Shown: positions 1 through 12,800, numbered from the stretch's first letter. The stretch: 64,000 bases of DNA from Paragonimus westermani (GCA_008508345.1 QNGE01000884.1:133418-197417), one strand, 5' to 3'. The notes: generated from the sequence alone by a model not told the origin. Program-made: numbers and translations.

Positions 1-3000
1 GCAAATAATATACTGTTTATCAGGCAACGAAAACCAGTGCTGGGTGATCAGAATGCAACGAATCCTGTTATCACTGTACCCTCGTGATCATCGCTTTTTC
101 TATCCCCCATTTTCTCTGTCTATGAGTTGTCACCGTGTTTTGCGGAGTGTAATTATTTGTCAACATGCGGCTTTTTCGCTGTTTTTGCGATTTTGACTGG
201 GGGAACCTTGTGCTTTAAAATTGTCTATTTAATGACTGGACGCCATTTTATCACAGGTTCCGTTGAAAGTTTTACATGGCAACAGTTGTTGATACATGAA
301 CCAAGTGGGTTACTATGCTCTGTGCTACTGCCAGTGCCCTTTGACACTGGCCACATTGTTCGCCAATAAAAGTCTCCGTACATTACACTGTTACACCACA
401 GTTAAATCATCTGATCAAATTTCCAAGAGTGAATATGTATTTTCTTCCAATAACCAGCATTGCCAGTCCATGGGACTGTCACGTGCGCAAAATGAGTTGA
501 GCGAGCGCTTCCCGCTACTTGCCAGTAGTTTATATCTTGGAATTTGTCAACCAACTCCAACTCCTTGAAATTCTACGGCAATTCAGTCGGTTCTTTCACT
601 TCATAACTAATGTTAGGTAAATTTACGTTTGTGTTGCTGTTGTCAAACGAAAAAATTCAACCTACTAACGAGTGTCACTTTCGTGAACAATTTTGCCGTT
701 GTGACTGCGTGGTCACATTCATCCCGGGAGCAGGCGTTGATTTTCGACGCCAAAACAGATTGTAGATGAATGGAGAGTTGTAATCTGTCAAAATATATAT
801 TCAATTACTGAAAAGGCGACTATTCTCGGCCGAACAACGAATATGACGATGCTGGTCCCACGATGGCTGTCATTTGAAATAAGGCAAAAGTTATGAAGCA
901 CGACCATTGACTAAATTCCGGTTTTGTGGATCATATATCTTTTCTTGGCCACAGGAACGTCTTTCGTACATGTGGGTATGATTAGAACACGGACTAAGTT
1001 TGTAACTTATTTTGATGATTGACAATAACACCACGGACACATTAGCCTGTTAAAATAGCATCTACACGGTGTGTTTTGATTGAAATTCAAGTAGTTACCG
1101 CTTACCTTACAAAGCAACCACTTGGAGTGTCTTAATGTAGAAAATGTTGATTTCTTTTCGTGTCTTTCATTCCAAGTTGGACCCACTTGCTCATTTTGTC
1201 TTGCTGCTGACTTATGGGGTTTTCGTACAGGAATCCTGGGTTTGGGTGATTCACATAGTAATAAAAATCTTCGTATGCTCTGACGACTGTATTCATTAAA
1301 AGTTCACTGTATATTTCTTACGTGGTATCTTAAAAACTTTAAGAATTACAATGAGTTTGTGTAAAGGAAAGGTTGAGCAAAATTTGCACTCTCAGTAAAT
1401 GCCTCCATCGTCATTTTTGTCTACATTCCCGATATAATTTGCATCGTGGAAAAATGTTGAAAAATTGGAATACACTTGATAAACTCACAAAATGAATGAC
1501 GTTAATCTTTCATAGTGTGCTGACCACATGTAAGTAACCATGGATTTTTGAAATTGCACGATCATTTTCCTAATTCAGATATTCACGTGTGAAAAATCCT
1601 TTCGAACACCATAGTTATCTGAGTATTTTCTGTCTGAATTCAACGAAGCCATCACAAATGTTACTGCTAACCTACCACAAGTATGCTTCGACCTATAGTC
1701 GCATCATCGAACATGTCTGGGTGGTTTCGTCACTTGCGCAATCTGTGCTACTGACGTAAAGGTCAATTGTGTATGTGGGTTCATCAGGCGCTGTTCAAAT
1801 AAGTGGGACTCATTAGTCCTACAATATTTAAAGTCAACGATGATAGCTTTAGCATAGGGATTACAGCAGTGTCACACGAAACAAGCGGGTAATAATTCAC
1901 GTCGGTAAGGAAACGAGTGTAGGTCACTGTCCCAACCGAATGCGCAGATCCGAGAGGGTGGTTAATATTGTTTGGATATATCACAAGTCATATTGCCCAC
2001 TACTACTTTGCTAAAACAAATCAATCTGAATGTGTCCGGTACTCTTTTGGACCGAGCATTACGTGCTTTCCGGCCGAAAGCCCGTACTAAGTTTTCGTAA
2101 TAACTACAGCGTTCCGTTTATTCCTTATGAACTATCAGAAATCATCATGAACACGATTACTTATTGTGTCGTATAAACTTTAAAGAATGAAGCGCGCAGA
2201 ACATCACGTCACGTAAGATAATCCTCGAACGAAGAACTAATCTGTAGTTTACTGACAGTTGATGATTTCTTGTCAGTTTCATATCAGTTGAGTAATGGAA
2301 CCTGTTGATTGCTCTGCAAGCAAGTCTGCATCACATTTGGAGACTGTTCACCCTACGGGCACTGCCGAACCCTATGGTCATGGCTGAAGCCGTCGAGGGT
2401 TTTAAGACGCTACTCGATCACTACGTACGTGGGAGACAACCAGCACTATCTGCGTCCAGACAGCCAGTTTAGCGAAGTCCCACAGATCATCAAATGAGCA
2501 TAGCTGACGAAACGCTGTTCCGGTGGCTTTCGTTGTTTGTTGCCAGAATGGATGCACCCAACAGCCACGTTGGATTTACATTTTACTTAGTTCCATCACG
2601 CGGGCAGATTGGAATTTCCTTTCGTGGTTGCTTGCAGTAACTCACAATTCAAATGATATACCATAAAAATGGCTCTTGTTATTCAGTTGGGGGTATGTTT
2701 CATTAGTGGGAGTATTCAACTAAGAGTTGCAAACTGTTTGTCTCTTCTTTAGTAGACAGCACACGTTTTAGATTTTTGTTTGTTGTAGCTGATTGGTAGT
2801 TTTGTCAAATTCTCAAATGCCAATCGAACTCTAGTCAGCATTCTGTTTAGAGTTAGCTTGTTATCTAGAAATTCCTAGCGAGTGCAGGTCTAATATGTCT
2901 GAAATGATAGACACGGAAGCTGAACCACGATTTTTGTTCGAATACTGATCGTGCAGACTGATGGTGCTAGTGAATTCAGTGAAGGCTTACATAACCAATA

Positions 3001-3659
3001 CTACCAAATCAGTTAGAGTAGCTGACTTCGTGAGAAATTCAGGTTCGTCTATGTGAGTGAAAGCTCGTATCAGTTAAGATTCATTGCCATTCCCAGGACG
3101 GTTGCTGCGTCGAAAACACAATGCACGTAAAGTGTAACCATACTTCAAAGTGGATGGATGTGGCATCTTGTCGACAATTAGTTCAATCATTCATACAACT
3201 TTCTCTTATAAGGATCATGGAGTTTATTCAGCATATGTCATAAGGGCAATCAACAGAGCGTTGACCTCTTTTATCGAAGTATCGAACTATTTTTTAACGG
3301 TTCGTATCCACAATGAAAATGAAAGCTAACTGAGCTAATCGGTTAGAATCAAACTGATTGCACTCAACTCACAGTATTCTCGTGGATGAGGTCACTTTTG
3401 TCTGTTTGTAGAACAGCAGATGAATTTCGTTAATCATGGATGTATCGATCATAAGGTGAACTAACGCTGTAGATATTTAATTTGACCATAATCATCACAT
3501 GGACTCACTTACCACCCATGGAATCCCCCGGAATGATTTGTATTATAGTTAATGTCGCTTGTTCTTATGAAACTGACATAAATTGACGTATAAAAACACT
3601 GAATAACAAAAGGTTGTATAAAAATCTAAAACACTGAGTTCCCTTGATCCAATTCCCCA
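1..3659. other. No gene recognised
   Basis: Only short reading frames occur on both strands, none with a recognisable domain, start context or splice pattern. I see no RNA gene and no clear repeat. This could be intergenic or intronic DNA. Confidence 0.5.
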
Positions 3660-4054
3660 ATAGCGATAGAAGACATACATCGCGAGATGTTCACATTTCG
3701 GTTACTATCTTCAGTCACGAACGTAAAACATTAGAATATATTGAACATGCGGTTAGCAACACAAGAGGCAAGGTCTTTTTGAACCTACCCTTCAAAAGCG
3801 ATTATATCACAACCGACGTAAGTCAACAATTACAGTCTGCTTTAACTCGCACATTCCCGGCGGCTGAATTGCGATTGCTACTCACAACTAGGAGTGTCAC
3901 TCAGCTTATTCGTAGTCGTGACCTACCGAAATGTTCTATCTCACATGTAATCTATCAGTTCTCTTGCAGTTGCGGTGACATATATATCGGCAGAACAAAT
4001 CGATGCCTACCACATAGAATGGTTGAACATATGCCTAGGTGGTTGATACATGCT
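3644..4054 (+). pseudogene. PLE-A endonuclease, first exon (GIY-YIG half)
   Basis: The frame opens at a TTG, which is not a trusted start. Endonuclease-like sequence begins near residue 42 (VFLNLPFKSDYI, a segment typical before the PLE nuclease). The GIY-YIG signature VIYQFSCSCGDIYIGRT sits at residues 102-118, followed by R125 and E128-H129 (R..EH), then PRWL. The CxC pair inside the signature is usual in this type of PLE nuclease. After residue 137 similarity stops and the frame continues as unrelated sequence; it resumes at 4,503. The enzyme would nick target DNA for retrotransposition. No reverse transcriptase lies upstream, so this copy cannot be autonomous. A good pyrimidine-rich AG at about 3,713 could also be an acceptor. 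Confidence 0.75.
3660..3763 (+). repeat. Left inverted-repeat arm of PLE-A
   Basis: This arm matches the reverse complement of 4,802-4,906 along its whole length. The outer 29 bp (3,660-3,688 against 4,878-4,906) are identical, with scattered substitutions and about one indel further in. It lies inside an open frame, but the endonuclease similarity only begins just after it, so it is probably a terminal repeat (pLTR) rather than coding sequence. Confidence 0.85.
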
Positions 4055-4502
4055 GTAGCGATTTGTACACTTCTTCATATTCTTTTATTGTTATTCAGGC
4101 CTTTTCATCTTCTTCAACGTCACATGTACACATGATGTTTGAACGAGGTTACTGGATACACAGAGTAATCAACAATTTTCCAATTACTCTTCCGAGTTCG
4201 CGAGTTCTGCTTTCTGTTCGCGTTCAGGGTCGGTGGCGTACAAATCTTTGGAAGAGTAAGAATTCAGCGGAATCAACCGTTTAGCTCGGCAAATTTATTT
4301 ATTTATCTGTCGTTGGAATTATCTCGGTCGTGACATCGAGACTATCTGGGGCACACACGACAGATAGTATCAGTGAGAATCCTCATTTGGTGTAGAGGAA
4401 CACTAAACCAACGTGCCTGCACGAACTACTGTGAGTTATTTGTTTTCCTTTTCATCAGATTTCGACTTTCTATTCATACCTGAATTTCTGTATACTGTTT
4501 AG
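4055..4502 (+). other. Probable 448-bp intron retained inside the PLE-A endonuclease
   Basis: Endonuclease similarity breaks after ...PRWLIHA (ending 4,054) and resumes at 4,503. The intervening 448 bp begin GTAGCG and end in a pyrimidine-rich tract with TATACTGTTTAG, a good 3' splice site. Removing it joins the exons in phase 0 with no stop. Introns inside PLE open reading frames are established for Penelope and Athena elements. The donor is weak (GTAGCG), and an alternative reading is an unrelated insertion; I see no target-site duplication or terminal repeat for that. Confidence 0.5.
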
Positions 4503-4748
4503 ATCATCTACAACGTCATGACGCAACGGACATTGGCAACAGAACGACCAAGGCGAAATCCGTCTTCATCGATCACAAAACACGTCATGGAAACAGGTCA
4601 CGTTGTTGACCCGGCCAACTCGTTTCAAGTTCTGTTACGTAATAAGAACCCCAGATTGCTAGCTTTCTCCGAGGCGTTGTTGATCACTACTCACCGTCCG
4701 GCTCTGTGTGTGCACAAACTGTTGACTCACGCAGTTTGTCTTCCCTGA
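4503..4748 (+). pseudogene. PLE-A endonuclease, second exon (C-terminal half)
   Basis: The frame continues the GIY-YIG nuclease: SSSITKHVMETGHVVD (H-containing helix), then LLAFSEALLI, where the glutamate corresponds to the conserved metal-binding Glu of the fold, then THRPALCVHKLL, a usual C-terminal PLE signature. It ends at a TGA at 4,746-4,748. The frame is open from the AG at 4,502, which agrees with an exon. The same terminal signature recurs in decayed form at 37,018-37,068. Confidence 0.75.
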
Positions 4749-4801
4749 AACTTACAACAGTCTTTGTTTCATGTAAACCCAGTCGTTGAATGTTTTTTTA
4801 C

Positions 4802-4906
4802 TGTGCTGCTAACCTCATGTCCTATATATTCTAATGTTTTACGTTCGTAACTGAAGAGAGTAAACAAAATGTTAAGATCTCGCGATGTATGTCTTCTATC
4901 GCTATG
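4802..4906 (-). repeat. Right inverted-repeat arm of PLE-A
   Basis: Reverse complement of 3,660-3,763, beginning about 50 bp after the nuclease stop codon. Outer 29 bp are identical; inner part about 85-90% by eye. Confidence 0.85.
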
Positions 4907-6341
4907 GTATAAAAATCGGCAATTCATTTGTTTATATGCGTGAGGATGTCAACGGATCGATTGTACAAAGTTGTATCGACGTCACTTCGTACGCTGAGTT
5001 CAGCTGCGACGCGAACCGTGTTGGCAGGCCTCTGAGAAATGGCGGTTACATTCTCATTATCAATTCTTCGTCAGTGGGAATCAGGGAATATTCAACAACA
5101 TTGTCGACACAAGCGCCGTGAGTTAATATTTCTGATGGATGTCGTGACCAACGATGTGATCGTCATGTGTTCCTCAGTCAGGTTAACTATCACACCTCAA
5201 CGACACGATGAAGTCAATGTTGGTTCGTTACCACTGCATTACCATATTCATTCAAGAAGTCTCCCATCCACCGACTGTTTCGTCGCACGATGCACATCTC
5301 ATTTGTTGGACCATAGTTGGAGCGATCACGTGATTCATCCAGAGTAGGCTGCTTATATTTATGTCAGACTTTACTACAGACCACCAAATGAATTACTACT
5401 TACCTTTGTCCATTAGCCAGACACTTAGTCATTCATATTAAAGGCAGAGATAGGGAAAATCTGAAAAAGCGTACGGGTGATTCAGTCCTTATTGGACTGT
5501 TTGAAAAAATCGTGATATATGAACCGTCATTGACCTAATCTGTATTGATCAGTACTATTGAAGGGGTCTACCAAAATGGAAATTTCAAATCATCACTTCA
5601 CATCACCATCATCTCACTAATAATACTGACCAGAATATTGTTAAGTGAAACATTTCACCAAACTGATCTGTACCTTAGTTTGAACTCCGCTGAGAGCTGA
5701 ATATGATCGTAAATGAGTTGCTCCTCCCACTCCAGAGTGCAACGTACGTTTTAAATATCGTGTTAGTTTTATCGTATGACTTTCTCACAAGTACATCTAA
5801 ATCCGGTCAGCTTGTGTTCAGAGTCAACGTGCTCTAGTGTCCGGTAACGACATATTAAGTGTGACTGGCTCACTAAACTGACAGCTCTTTGGGGTGCCGA
5901 TTCTCCTAAAAACCCCGTTAGAATTCACACAGCCAGCATTACAAAATTGAACATCTGCTTTTATAGTAAGCGAGTAAATAGGAACTGACGCTGTTTCAAG
6001 ATTATCACCGTATTCGGCTTGCGCCAGATATGCTTTTCCTCATTCTTTATTATCCGCCTGTCCTACTGGACAGTTTGGCTGAACTATCAAGTTGATGAAA
6101 ACCCCGTTGTTTTTCTCCCGATTTATTCCAACACACCGAATTCGTTTGTATGAGACATGATCATTATAAGAATTGTATTACTGATAAGTAGTGTGGCAGA
6201 TTTATGGTGGATTCCAGCGTGAACTGTTTGAGAAATCCTGCCGGAGCAGTCGATCCCCTGAATCATTTGGTGGATTCCATATGAGACAGTGGGACGGGTG
6301 GGTAACAGAGTCCAAATGTGAAATTTCCGAGCTCCTGGTGT
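4907..6341. other. No gene recognised
   Basis: Short frames on both strands with no domain that I recognise. No repeat or RNA gene noticed. Confidence 0.45.
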
Positions 6342-6421
6342 GGCTTCGTAGCTCAGCTGGTAGAGCGCTTGCCGCGTTGAGGCATGCTGTGTCTGTCGCT
6401 GGTTCGAATCCAGCCAAAGCC
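6342..6421 (+). repeat. tRNA-like SINE head
   Basis: The sequence folds largely as a tRNA. GGCTTCG (6,342-6,348) pairs with CAAAGCC (6,415-6,421) with one mismatch. The D arm is GCTC/GAGC with an A-box-like GTAGCTCAGCTGG, and the T arm is GCTGG/CCAGC around TTCGAAT (B box, 6,401-6,411). The anticodon arm is distorted: TGCC/GGCA is the best pairing, and the extra region is too long. That and the second copy at 52.64 kb favour a tRNA-derived SINE or tRNA pseudogene over a working tRNA. A and B boxes suggest an RNA polymerase III promoter. The non-tRNA tail continues downstream, but I cannot fix its end. Confidence 0.7.
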
Positions 6422-8153
6422 CTGACTTTTCACAGTTGGGTCTCATCTAAAATTATGAGAATTGTTCTGCCAACAGTTCATCTACTCAAGAAAGCACCAA
6501 CCCATCATTTTAGCATGTTTGTTGAGGAGATTAGAACTGCTAACGTGTTGTTATCGGGATTTTCAACTACAAAAATTGTGCATGTCGCATCACACAATCA
6601 GTCAATTCATCAATAGACAATTGTCCTCTAAATGGACGCACGATTCTCCAGCTGTACACCGACTTGGTGACAAAACAGTCCATATTCTATTCTTTCCAGA
6701 ACATTTGTTGGAGTATGCTAAGTGAATTTTCTGTCCGGAATTCTTTCTGAAGTAGTCCACTCTTTCTCTCATAATCTTTCTGTACATATATATATATATA
6801 CACCCTCAAAAATGTTCAAGCAAAAACATGTACTTGCATACAGCCGGAATTACGATTTTCCTGCTACACATTTGACTCAAGTTTTTTTAAAAAGCCTCTT
6901 GACTACATTTAATTGATAAGTGCTCTCAGCTGGTACTGGTCGCACTTGTTTGTGTGGTCTAGGTGTCTTGGTAAATAGAACATAACTGTACGATCCAAAT
7001 TTTCTGAGCAAATTAACCTTCACTTGCCCAAATTGTGATTAGTTTGAAGAAATGAAAGTTGCTCCTTCATTTGCTTATATCTACCGTTCAGTTCGCTTGA
7101 TTTGCCAACGTTCTACTATTCGGATCAATCTTTCATCCCTAGGCTACCACCAGAAACACTTGACTCTTATCTCGGTCTTATTTGAGTGGTGGCTTTGGTT
7201 GACTTAAAACTCCTGCGGTCTGCATTATCAGTTCTTCTTAAGGTAACATATCCGGAGTCTGAAGGCATCAACTGATTCTGGCTAGGTTCGGATAATTTAA
7301 CAGCGTAAAATTCATATGCTGAAAACTGCCCTGTGGTTTTGGTGAAGCCCCTTTTGTCTGCCAACAGGGCAATCTGTACAGTATTCATCCGTAGGTGTAA
7401 TCTGAGTCTCAGAATCAATATGGTCGTCGATGTGATCGTTAAGTCACTACCAAAACAATAAGGAAGTTTGTACTGGTAATACCGAAACTGTAGTGTACGG
7501 CTACTATTACAATCGAAGGAGATCAAACTGTAGTCAGTGCGTCTGTAAATGTGGCTTGGTGGTGTGAAACCACTGGTAGTCTGACAAGTAAATTCTCAAT
7601 GGGCAATTACATTCTAACATAAAAATGCAGTTTTGACTAGAACGGTCATGAATTCCAAGTTCCGTGGAGTATATTTTTTTACCTTCTCTGATCTGTTAAC
7701 ATAACTCCGTACTCCAAACGCCCTTAAAAGATTATGTAATTCAGTCATCACGTGTAAAAATATTGAACATAAATTATGCATTTAACCAGAGTCTGGAGTC
7801 GTCACTAAACATTTATACATCCATGTTAATCACCGGAATGATATAACAACAAGGTTCGCCTCAAGTAATTACCTTGTAGGAACAGTACCTAATTGTTCAC
7901 GTTGTACTGCGGTTGATTTATTAAGTGATGGTAACCTATCGTGATCGAAAATGTTTTGGTAGTTGACACAATAACAGTGCTGATTTTATGTTGATGACCA
8001 GAAGTTGATGGGCATGGGAAAAATCGGTAAGCCATTTTTTCACTGGAAACGTTGACACAGTTGTCATCAGGTTGTTCAAAAGTGCCTTCCAGCGAACGCG
8101 AATATGCGCCCATTGTTTTTAACAAATATGTGTACAAAACGGTCAGGTGGAAA
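6422..8153. other. No gene recognised; short TA microsatellite
   Basis: A (TA)n run occurs at about 6,786-6,801. The first 100 bp or so may be SINE tail. Otherwise only short frames with no recognisable product. Confidence 0.45.
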
Positions 8154-8204
8154 ATAAGTTGCAAACATTTCATTACCAAGCGTGATGACATCATCATTGC
8201 GTAA
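8154..8204 (-). ncRNA. Decayed hammerhead-ribozyme-like PLE end
   Basis: Read on the minus strand this matches the hammerhead-like PLE terminus at 47.6 kb: GCA before the core, the stem II hairpin, GAAA and the GTTTGCAAC flank are all recognisable, and similarity continues upstream of the core (ATATACGCTGAAAC). The core CTGATGA has become ATGATGA (8,191-8,197 on plus), and GAAAC has become GAAAT, which breaks the palindromic AAACGTTT. It is therefore probably inactive. It marks a PLE terminal fragment whose flank beyond the CAAC diverges from the other copies. Confidence 0.55.
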
Positions 8205-9734
8205 ATGTTTCAGCGTATATTTTGGAGCGTGGAGTTTGGTCAATACCTGAGCCAAGAACAACACCAACACTGTTCCCAACTATCAGAGAAAATACGTTTA
8301 TCGTTTAGAACAGGATTGAGTGGTATATAACTGCGATATGTTGGTATTATGATTGAGGACGATTTTTTTCATCACAAAAATAAAATGGTTGAATATTTTT
8401 CCTCAGAATGACTGAATATATATCATTTTTGCAAAGTTGATAGCAGAGGCTGCTCGGAGAGATTGCTTCAAGAAAGTCTGGAAAGCACTACCAAATTTCT
8501 GCTTTGCACTAAGCCTGGGACTTCCATCTGACGCCAACTAGAGCATAGCAATTTTTCGAGTACATGACATCTGACTGCCGAATCACATCATGGGTACAGT
8601 TTGAAGATGCTGATTCAAACATCAACATCTTTTCTGTAAGCTGAAGCTGAGCCCAGGACTGGCTAAGAGTAGAAGAGCAGTTCAGCTTACATTAAAGATT
8701 TTCCATTTGGTTTCAGTTTCGTTAGTTCAGCCTTGTCTTTTAAATTTAACGATATACGTTTTGCACAGTGTATATTATTCCTTGTGAGGTGAAAAACGGT
8801 TCTTGTTTTTATGTAAAGGTGAATTAACTGGTCGAATGTTATCGGTTTGGTGACCACCGGCCTGTATACTACACTACGTAAGCACTGACTGAATACAATA
8901 AAGGTTTGGTAGAGTACCCTAACCTTGAAGTGGACGTGTAATCACAAAAACAGCCCAGGTAGGAGGACAGCTTGGTATTGTCACCAAAACGTGGGCCAAC
9001 AACTAAGATAGTATGACAGCATTATTTAACCATTCAAGCATCATATAGGTTCGTACTGGCAGTGAATTTAGCTACCACACTTTTTCCTTGAAGATAATTT
9101 ACGCGCCTAGTTGCAATAATTTACCCAGAGAAACATTGCGTTTCAAACCTGCTGATGACATCAGTTAGGTTATTCAGGGTCATATATCGCGCGATAAAGC
9201 TACACAGTTTTTAAGTTCAGCACAGTTTGAAATCTTATATTTAAATTCTTTAAGCTCCATTGGGATGTCATATTTTACGCCGCCATGCCACAGTCATCCA
9301 TTAACGCACATAATCGTAATTCCGTTCGTTACATGAATTTTCAAATGGTGTTAAATTGTTCTAGGGTCACATATCTTGGTATATCTCAACCTGAAATTAA
9401 ATAAGTCCCCCATTGCGCATCAGTAATCTGGAATGATACGCTGCAAGTTCACTACCATCGAAGCCTTCAGCCAGACTCAAAAGTTCTAGTAGTGAGGCTA
9501 GTGATTGCAGTCAACGTGACATTCAGCGTGCCTTTAGCTGAGATGATCAAACAACATGACCGTTATTCATAAGGTTAAGTGATAAGATTTTCATATAAGA
9601 AAATTCAGTCTTGCCTAGTGTGAAGTTAATTGCGCAATGATCAAAACGACTGCTTCTTGGAAACTTGATTGAATTTCTAGACTTGATTCCCGAAAAGCTA
9701 TATAGTGGTGATGATCTCTAGCAAATATGAAGCT

Positions 9735-9835
9735 CATGTCTGGTGACTCTTCTCGAAGGAATTTCTCCGGAAAGTCTGTCTGAATGCAAAGGCAAATGTG
9801 GGTGAAGATCAGTTTAAGCGTATGTCTCGAACTTG
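9735..9835 (-). repeat. MITE-A terminal fragment
   Basis: On the minus strand this resembles the terminal part of the 30.9 kb element: CATTCAGACAGACTTTCCGG, then a TTCG-containing stretch and a GAGTCACCAG-like region. It is a partial, diverged copy. Confidence 0.4.
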
Positions 9836-12800
9836 ACCTCAAAAAACCGGCGCCACAGTCCATTTTGATGGAAAGATTTGGAAAAAAATATATAATTCAG
9901 ACAAAATCATTTAAAACTTTTTGTATCGAATCAAACCGCAAAATGTGAAAGAGTTAACCATGCTCACGTTTTCCTGAGTAGTGTGTAAATGTTCAGCCAA
10001 AACAATTGAAAAGTAACAGCTCGCCTACTGTTTGTTTGGCGCATTAAAGTACAGAGCAAATTTATTAAACGGTTGTTGTAAAGCATATCCCTGAATTTTT
10101 TTCAGTAATCCAAACGGCGCTTCCGGAGTGTGATGAATTTTCCGTTTTCACTCTGCCTCGTTGGCACTTGTCAGCGGGTCATCGACTGGAATTAACATGT
10201 AAGTGTTTATATCGTTTCCTGGGGTGATTGATCAACTGGAGTAATATGCACAAGTGAATTTGGTTGAATTATTAGATACGGTGGTTCTGTCGTTCCTGCT
10301 GTGAGAACAGTGTTGCCTAACACGAACACTGATCTGAGTTTAGGTCTCCGTCGTGGCAGTAGTTTACACTACTGAAAGCCGTGTTGAGAGTAGGACTCGG
10401 GTCTGTTACTTCGCATTCAAATTGGCTTACTGAAAATTCTCTTGTGTTACTAAAGTTCTGGTCAAATGTTTGTGCGGTTCAGTTAGTGGTAATCAACTCT
10501 CATCTTACGTATTAAGAGGTTAATAATGTGAACGCTTGGAGATCATGGTTTACTTCATTCATTCCTGTCTTTTCATCAGATATAAGGAAGTAACAGAATT
10601 TCACAAGTAGGGAAAATTTATCATTTTAGTCCTCACGTGACTCTGTGTAAGAAGTTAATAAAAATGTCGAGTAAGAGAATCCGAAACAATATGAAGATGA
10701 ACACAGTCTTGTCTCGAAAGTGGACATCAGAATGCTGCTACGGTAATAAGAATATAGAAAGAGCAGTGTGATTCGAAGATGGCTTGCAAGAGTGAAACAA
10801 GCGCACTTTAACTGGTTGAATATACGTCGGAGGTCTTGTACAGTTAATCTGATCGCAGACTCAAAGCGTGTGCATCAGGTCATGGCTTATATCCACCCGT
10901 TGATGGCGACTTCACGAAGGACTCATAAAGTGTGTTCCAGATTCGAAATATTCCAACACAGAATTTTGGTTAGCTAATTGCGGAACAAATCGTGGGCAGT
11001 CTGTACTAAGGCGAATCACCAATTTTCTTACAAGTTGTTCCGACGTTATGCATGCTCAGTCGGTAACAAACATTTCAATTAATCTTGATTATATTTTGGC
11101 CGACTGGTTCATTGTTTCAGTTTGAGTTAATGCTCTCATGGGCAACGAGTTGCACTAGAATTACTAATGGATCTCAGAGAGTACCACGGCTGATGTAACA
11201 TTCTATGGATTAACCTAAGGTCGCCTTCAAAATATCTATATTACACGGAAAGCTGACTCGCTTTGGGATATCTTTCCATGTATGGAAACGAGTGAGGCAA
11301 TAAAAAGTTTTACCCTGTATTGTTCCTTTTCAATCACGTGACTGTCTTTCTTGATAGGGGTTGGTAAAGCTTAGAAGTGTGACTCAAGGTGTGGATATAT
11401 ATATTAGGGGATCGCGTACAAGAGAATGTACATTGTGTTAGTATCCCGATGGTCATGTCAGGTTTTCCGCTGCTCATGCTCAAGATGCAGTTTGAACACA
11501 ACCTGGACTCCTTTAAACAAACCCTTCCTTGAGATTTCTTTCGGAAGAAGGTAGCTGGATTTTCGTCTCCTAAAAAGTAATCGGCTAACAGCGATCGGCT
11601 GTGGTGTATCAGTTTACCTGAAGGTCATGGCCCAACGACAAAAACTAAGTTTTTCCCTTTCTGTTACACTATCCGCACTTCACCATATTTTTGTGTCCTC
11701 AGCGTGTATAAATGTCGGAGAACACAACAGCTGTGCCAGTTTGAGAAGAACTAAAATGTTACGCAAAACACGTGCGTTTACAGTATAAACGGCTTGATTG
11801 CACTGCTATTTACGGGGAGGCATTCAACACATCAAGACCACCCTCCCTTCTACATTCAAGGGTTAAGCCAGTCAAGCTTTATAAGAGCTGCGGCCACGTT
11901 GAAACTTCGAGCATCTAGGATTTCGCGTTGCAACTGCAACCAATGATCGCGTGATAGTGGCGCGAACGATATAACTAGTACTAATGAAGACTAAGTTAAA
12001 ACCTTACCAAGGAATGTATTGATTCGGATGTAAGCGGTTGAGGGCTGCTTTCTTGTCGGTGTTGACAACAAGTGCTCAGGTACAGTCTACAGTATCACTG
12101 AGCAGTCTGATAATCAAGTACACTTGAAGTCATCCGAAATGTCGCGCAACCTCTCGAAACTGTTGAATCGGATGGACACGATTAACTGTCAACATTAGAC
12201 ATAATCGGCTCTCAACAGCATGATAAATAAATGTACAAGGTACCCCTTGTTTCTAGGTAACGTAACCTACTGTTCACAAGGAATTGTCGCACTTAAAACT
12301 ATACTAACAGGCTCCCACAAATTCCTTCTAGCAGTCCTCCTGTCGCTAGTCACAATGAACATTGCTTCGGTCAGTTAAATTCTTGCAAGCGATAAAAACT
12401 TTTTGGCACAGTTGATTTGGCAACAATACCCTTCCAGAACTTCGAACGACGCCTAGTCAAAACAATCCAGATCGGCCGGTGCAGTACCGTCAACGAGGCA
12501 ATCAATGAGATGAATGTTGTAAAAATACCTTGACTGGCAACGAGTGCCAAATGGGCTGTGCAGGCAAAAGGACACAACCAGGAACGAATTGTTGATTAAG
12601 GCTAACAGAAATGCAAAACTGGCAAGTCGGTGTTTTCCAGCGGTCATTCTACTTGAGTTAGATGTGTACAAAAAGGGCAATGGAAAGCAACATGTGATGG
12701 AGGGTGTGAGAACACGCCGACTAGCATTTGCACTGTGGTGGCTAGGGCTCTCAGTTCGGTATACACAACAAAGGGAACGATGTCTGGATTTCTGGGGTCA

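Larger units (their letters stand above)
3660..4906 (+). mobile_element. 5'-truncated Penelope-like element with inverted-repeat ends (PLE-A)
   Basis: The segment holds the C-terminal GIY-YIG endonuclease part of a Penelope-like retroelement but no reverse transcriptase, so the copy is 5'-truncated. It is bracketed by an inverted repeat of about 105 bp (3,660-3,763 and 4,802-4,906), whose outermost 29 bp are identical. PLE copies are known to carry terminal repeats in direct or inverted orientation and to be often truncated at the 5' end, which fits. The reading frame resumes after a probable intron and ends at a stop about 50 bp before the right repeat. Family-level identification rests on the endonuclease motifs; the lineage appears to be the CxC/GRT type with R..EH, different from the copy at 46-47.7 kb. 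Confidence 0.75.

Noticed and set aside
6123..6446. Minus-strand peptides over the tRNA-like head that resemble peptides often annotated in genomes
   Set aside because: They are antisense translation of a tRNA-like sequence, a common annotation artefact.
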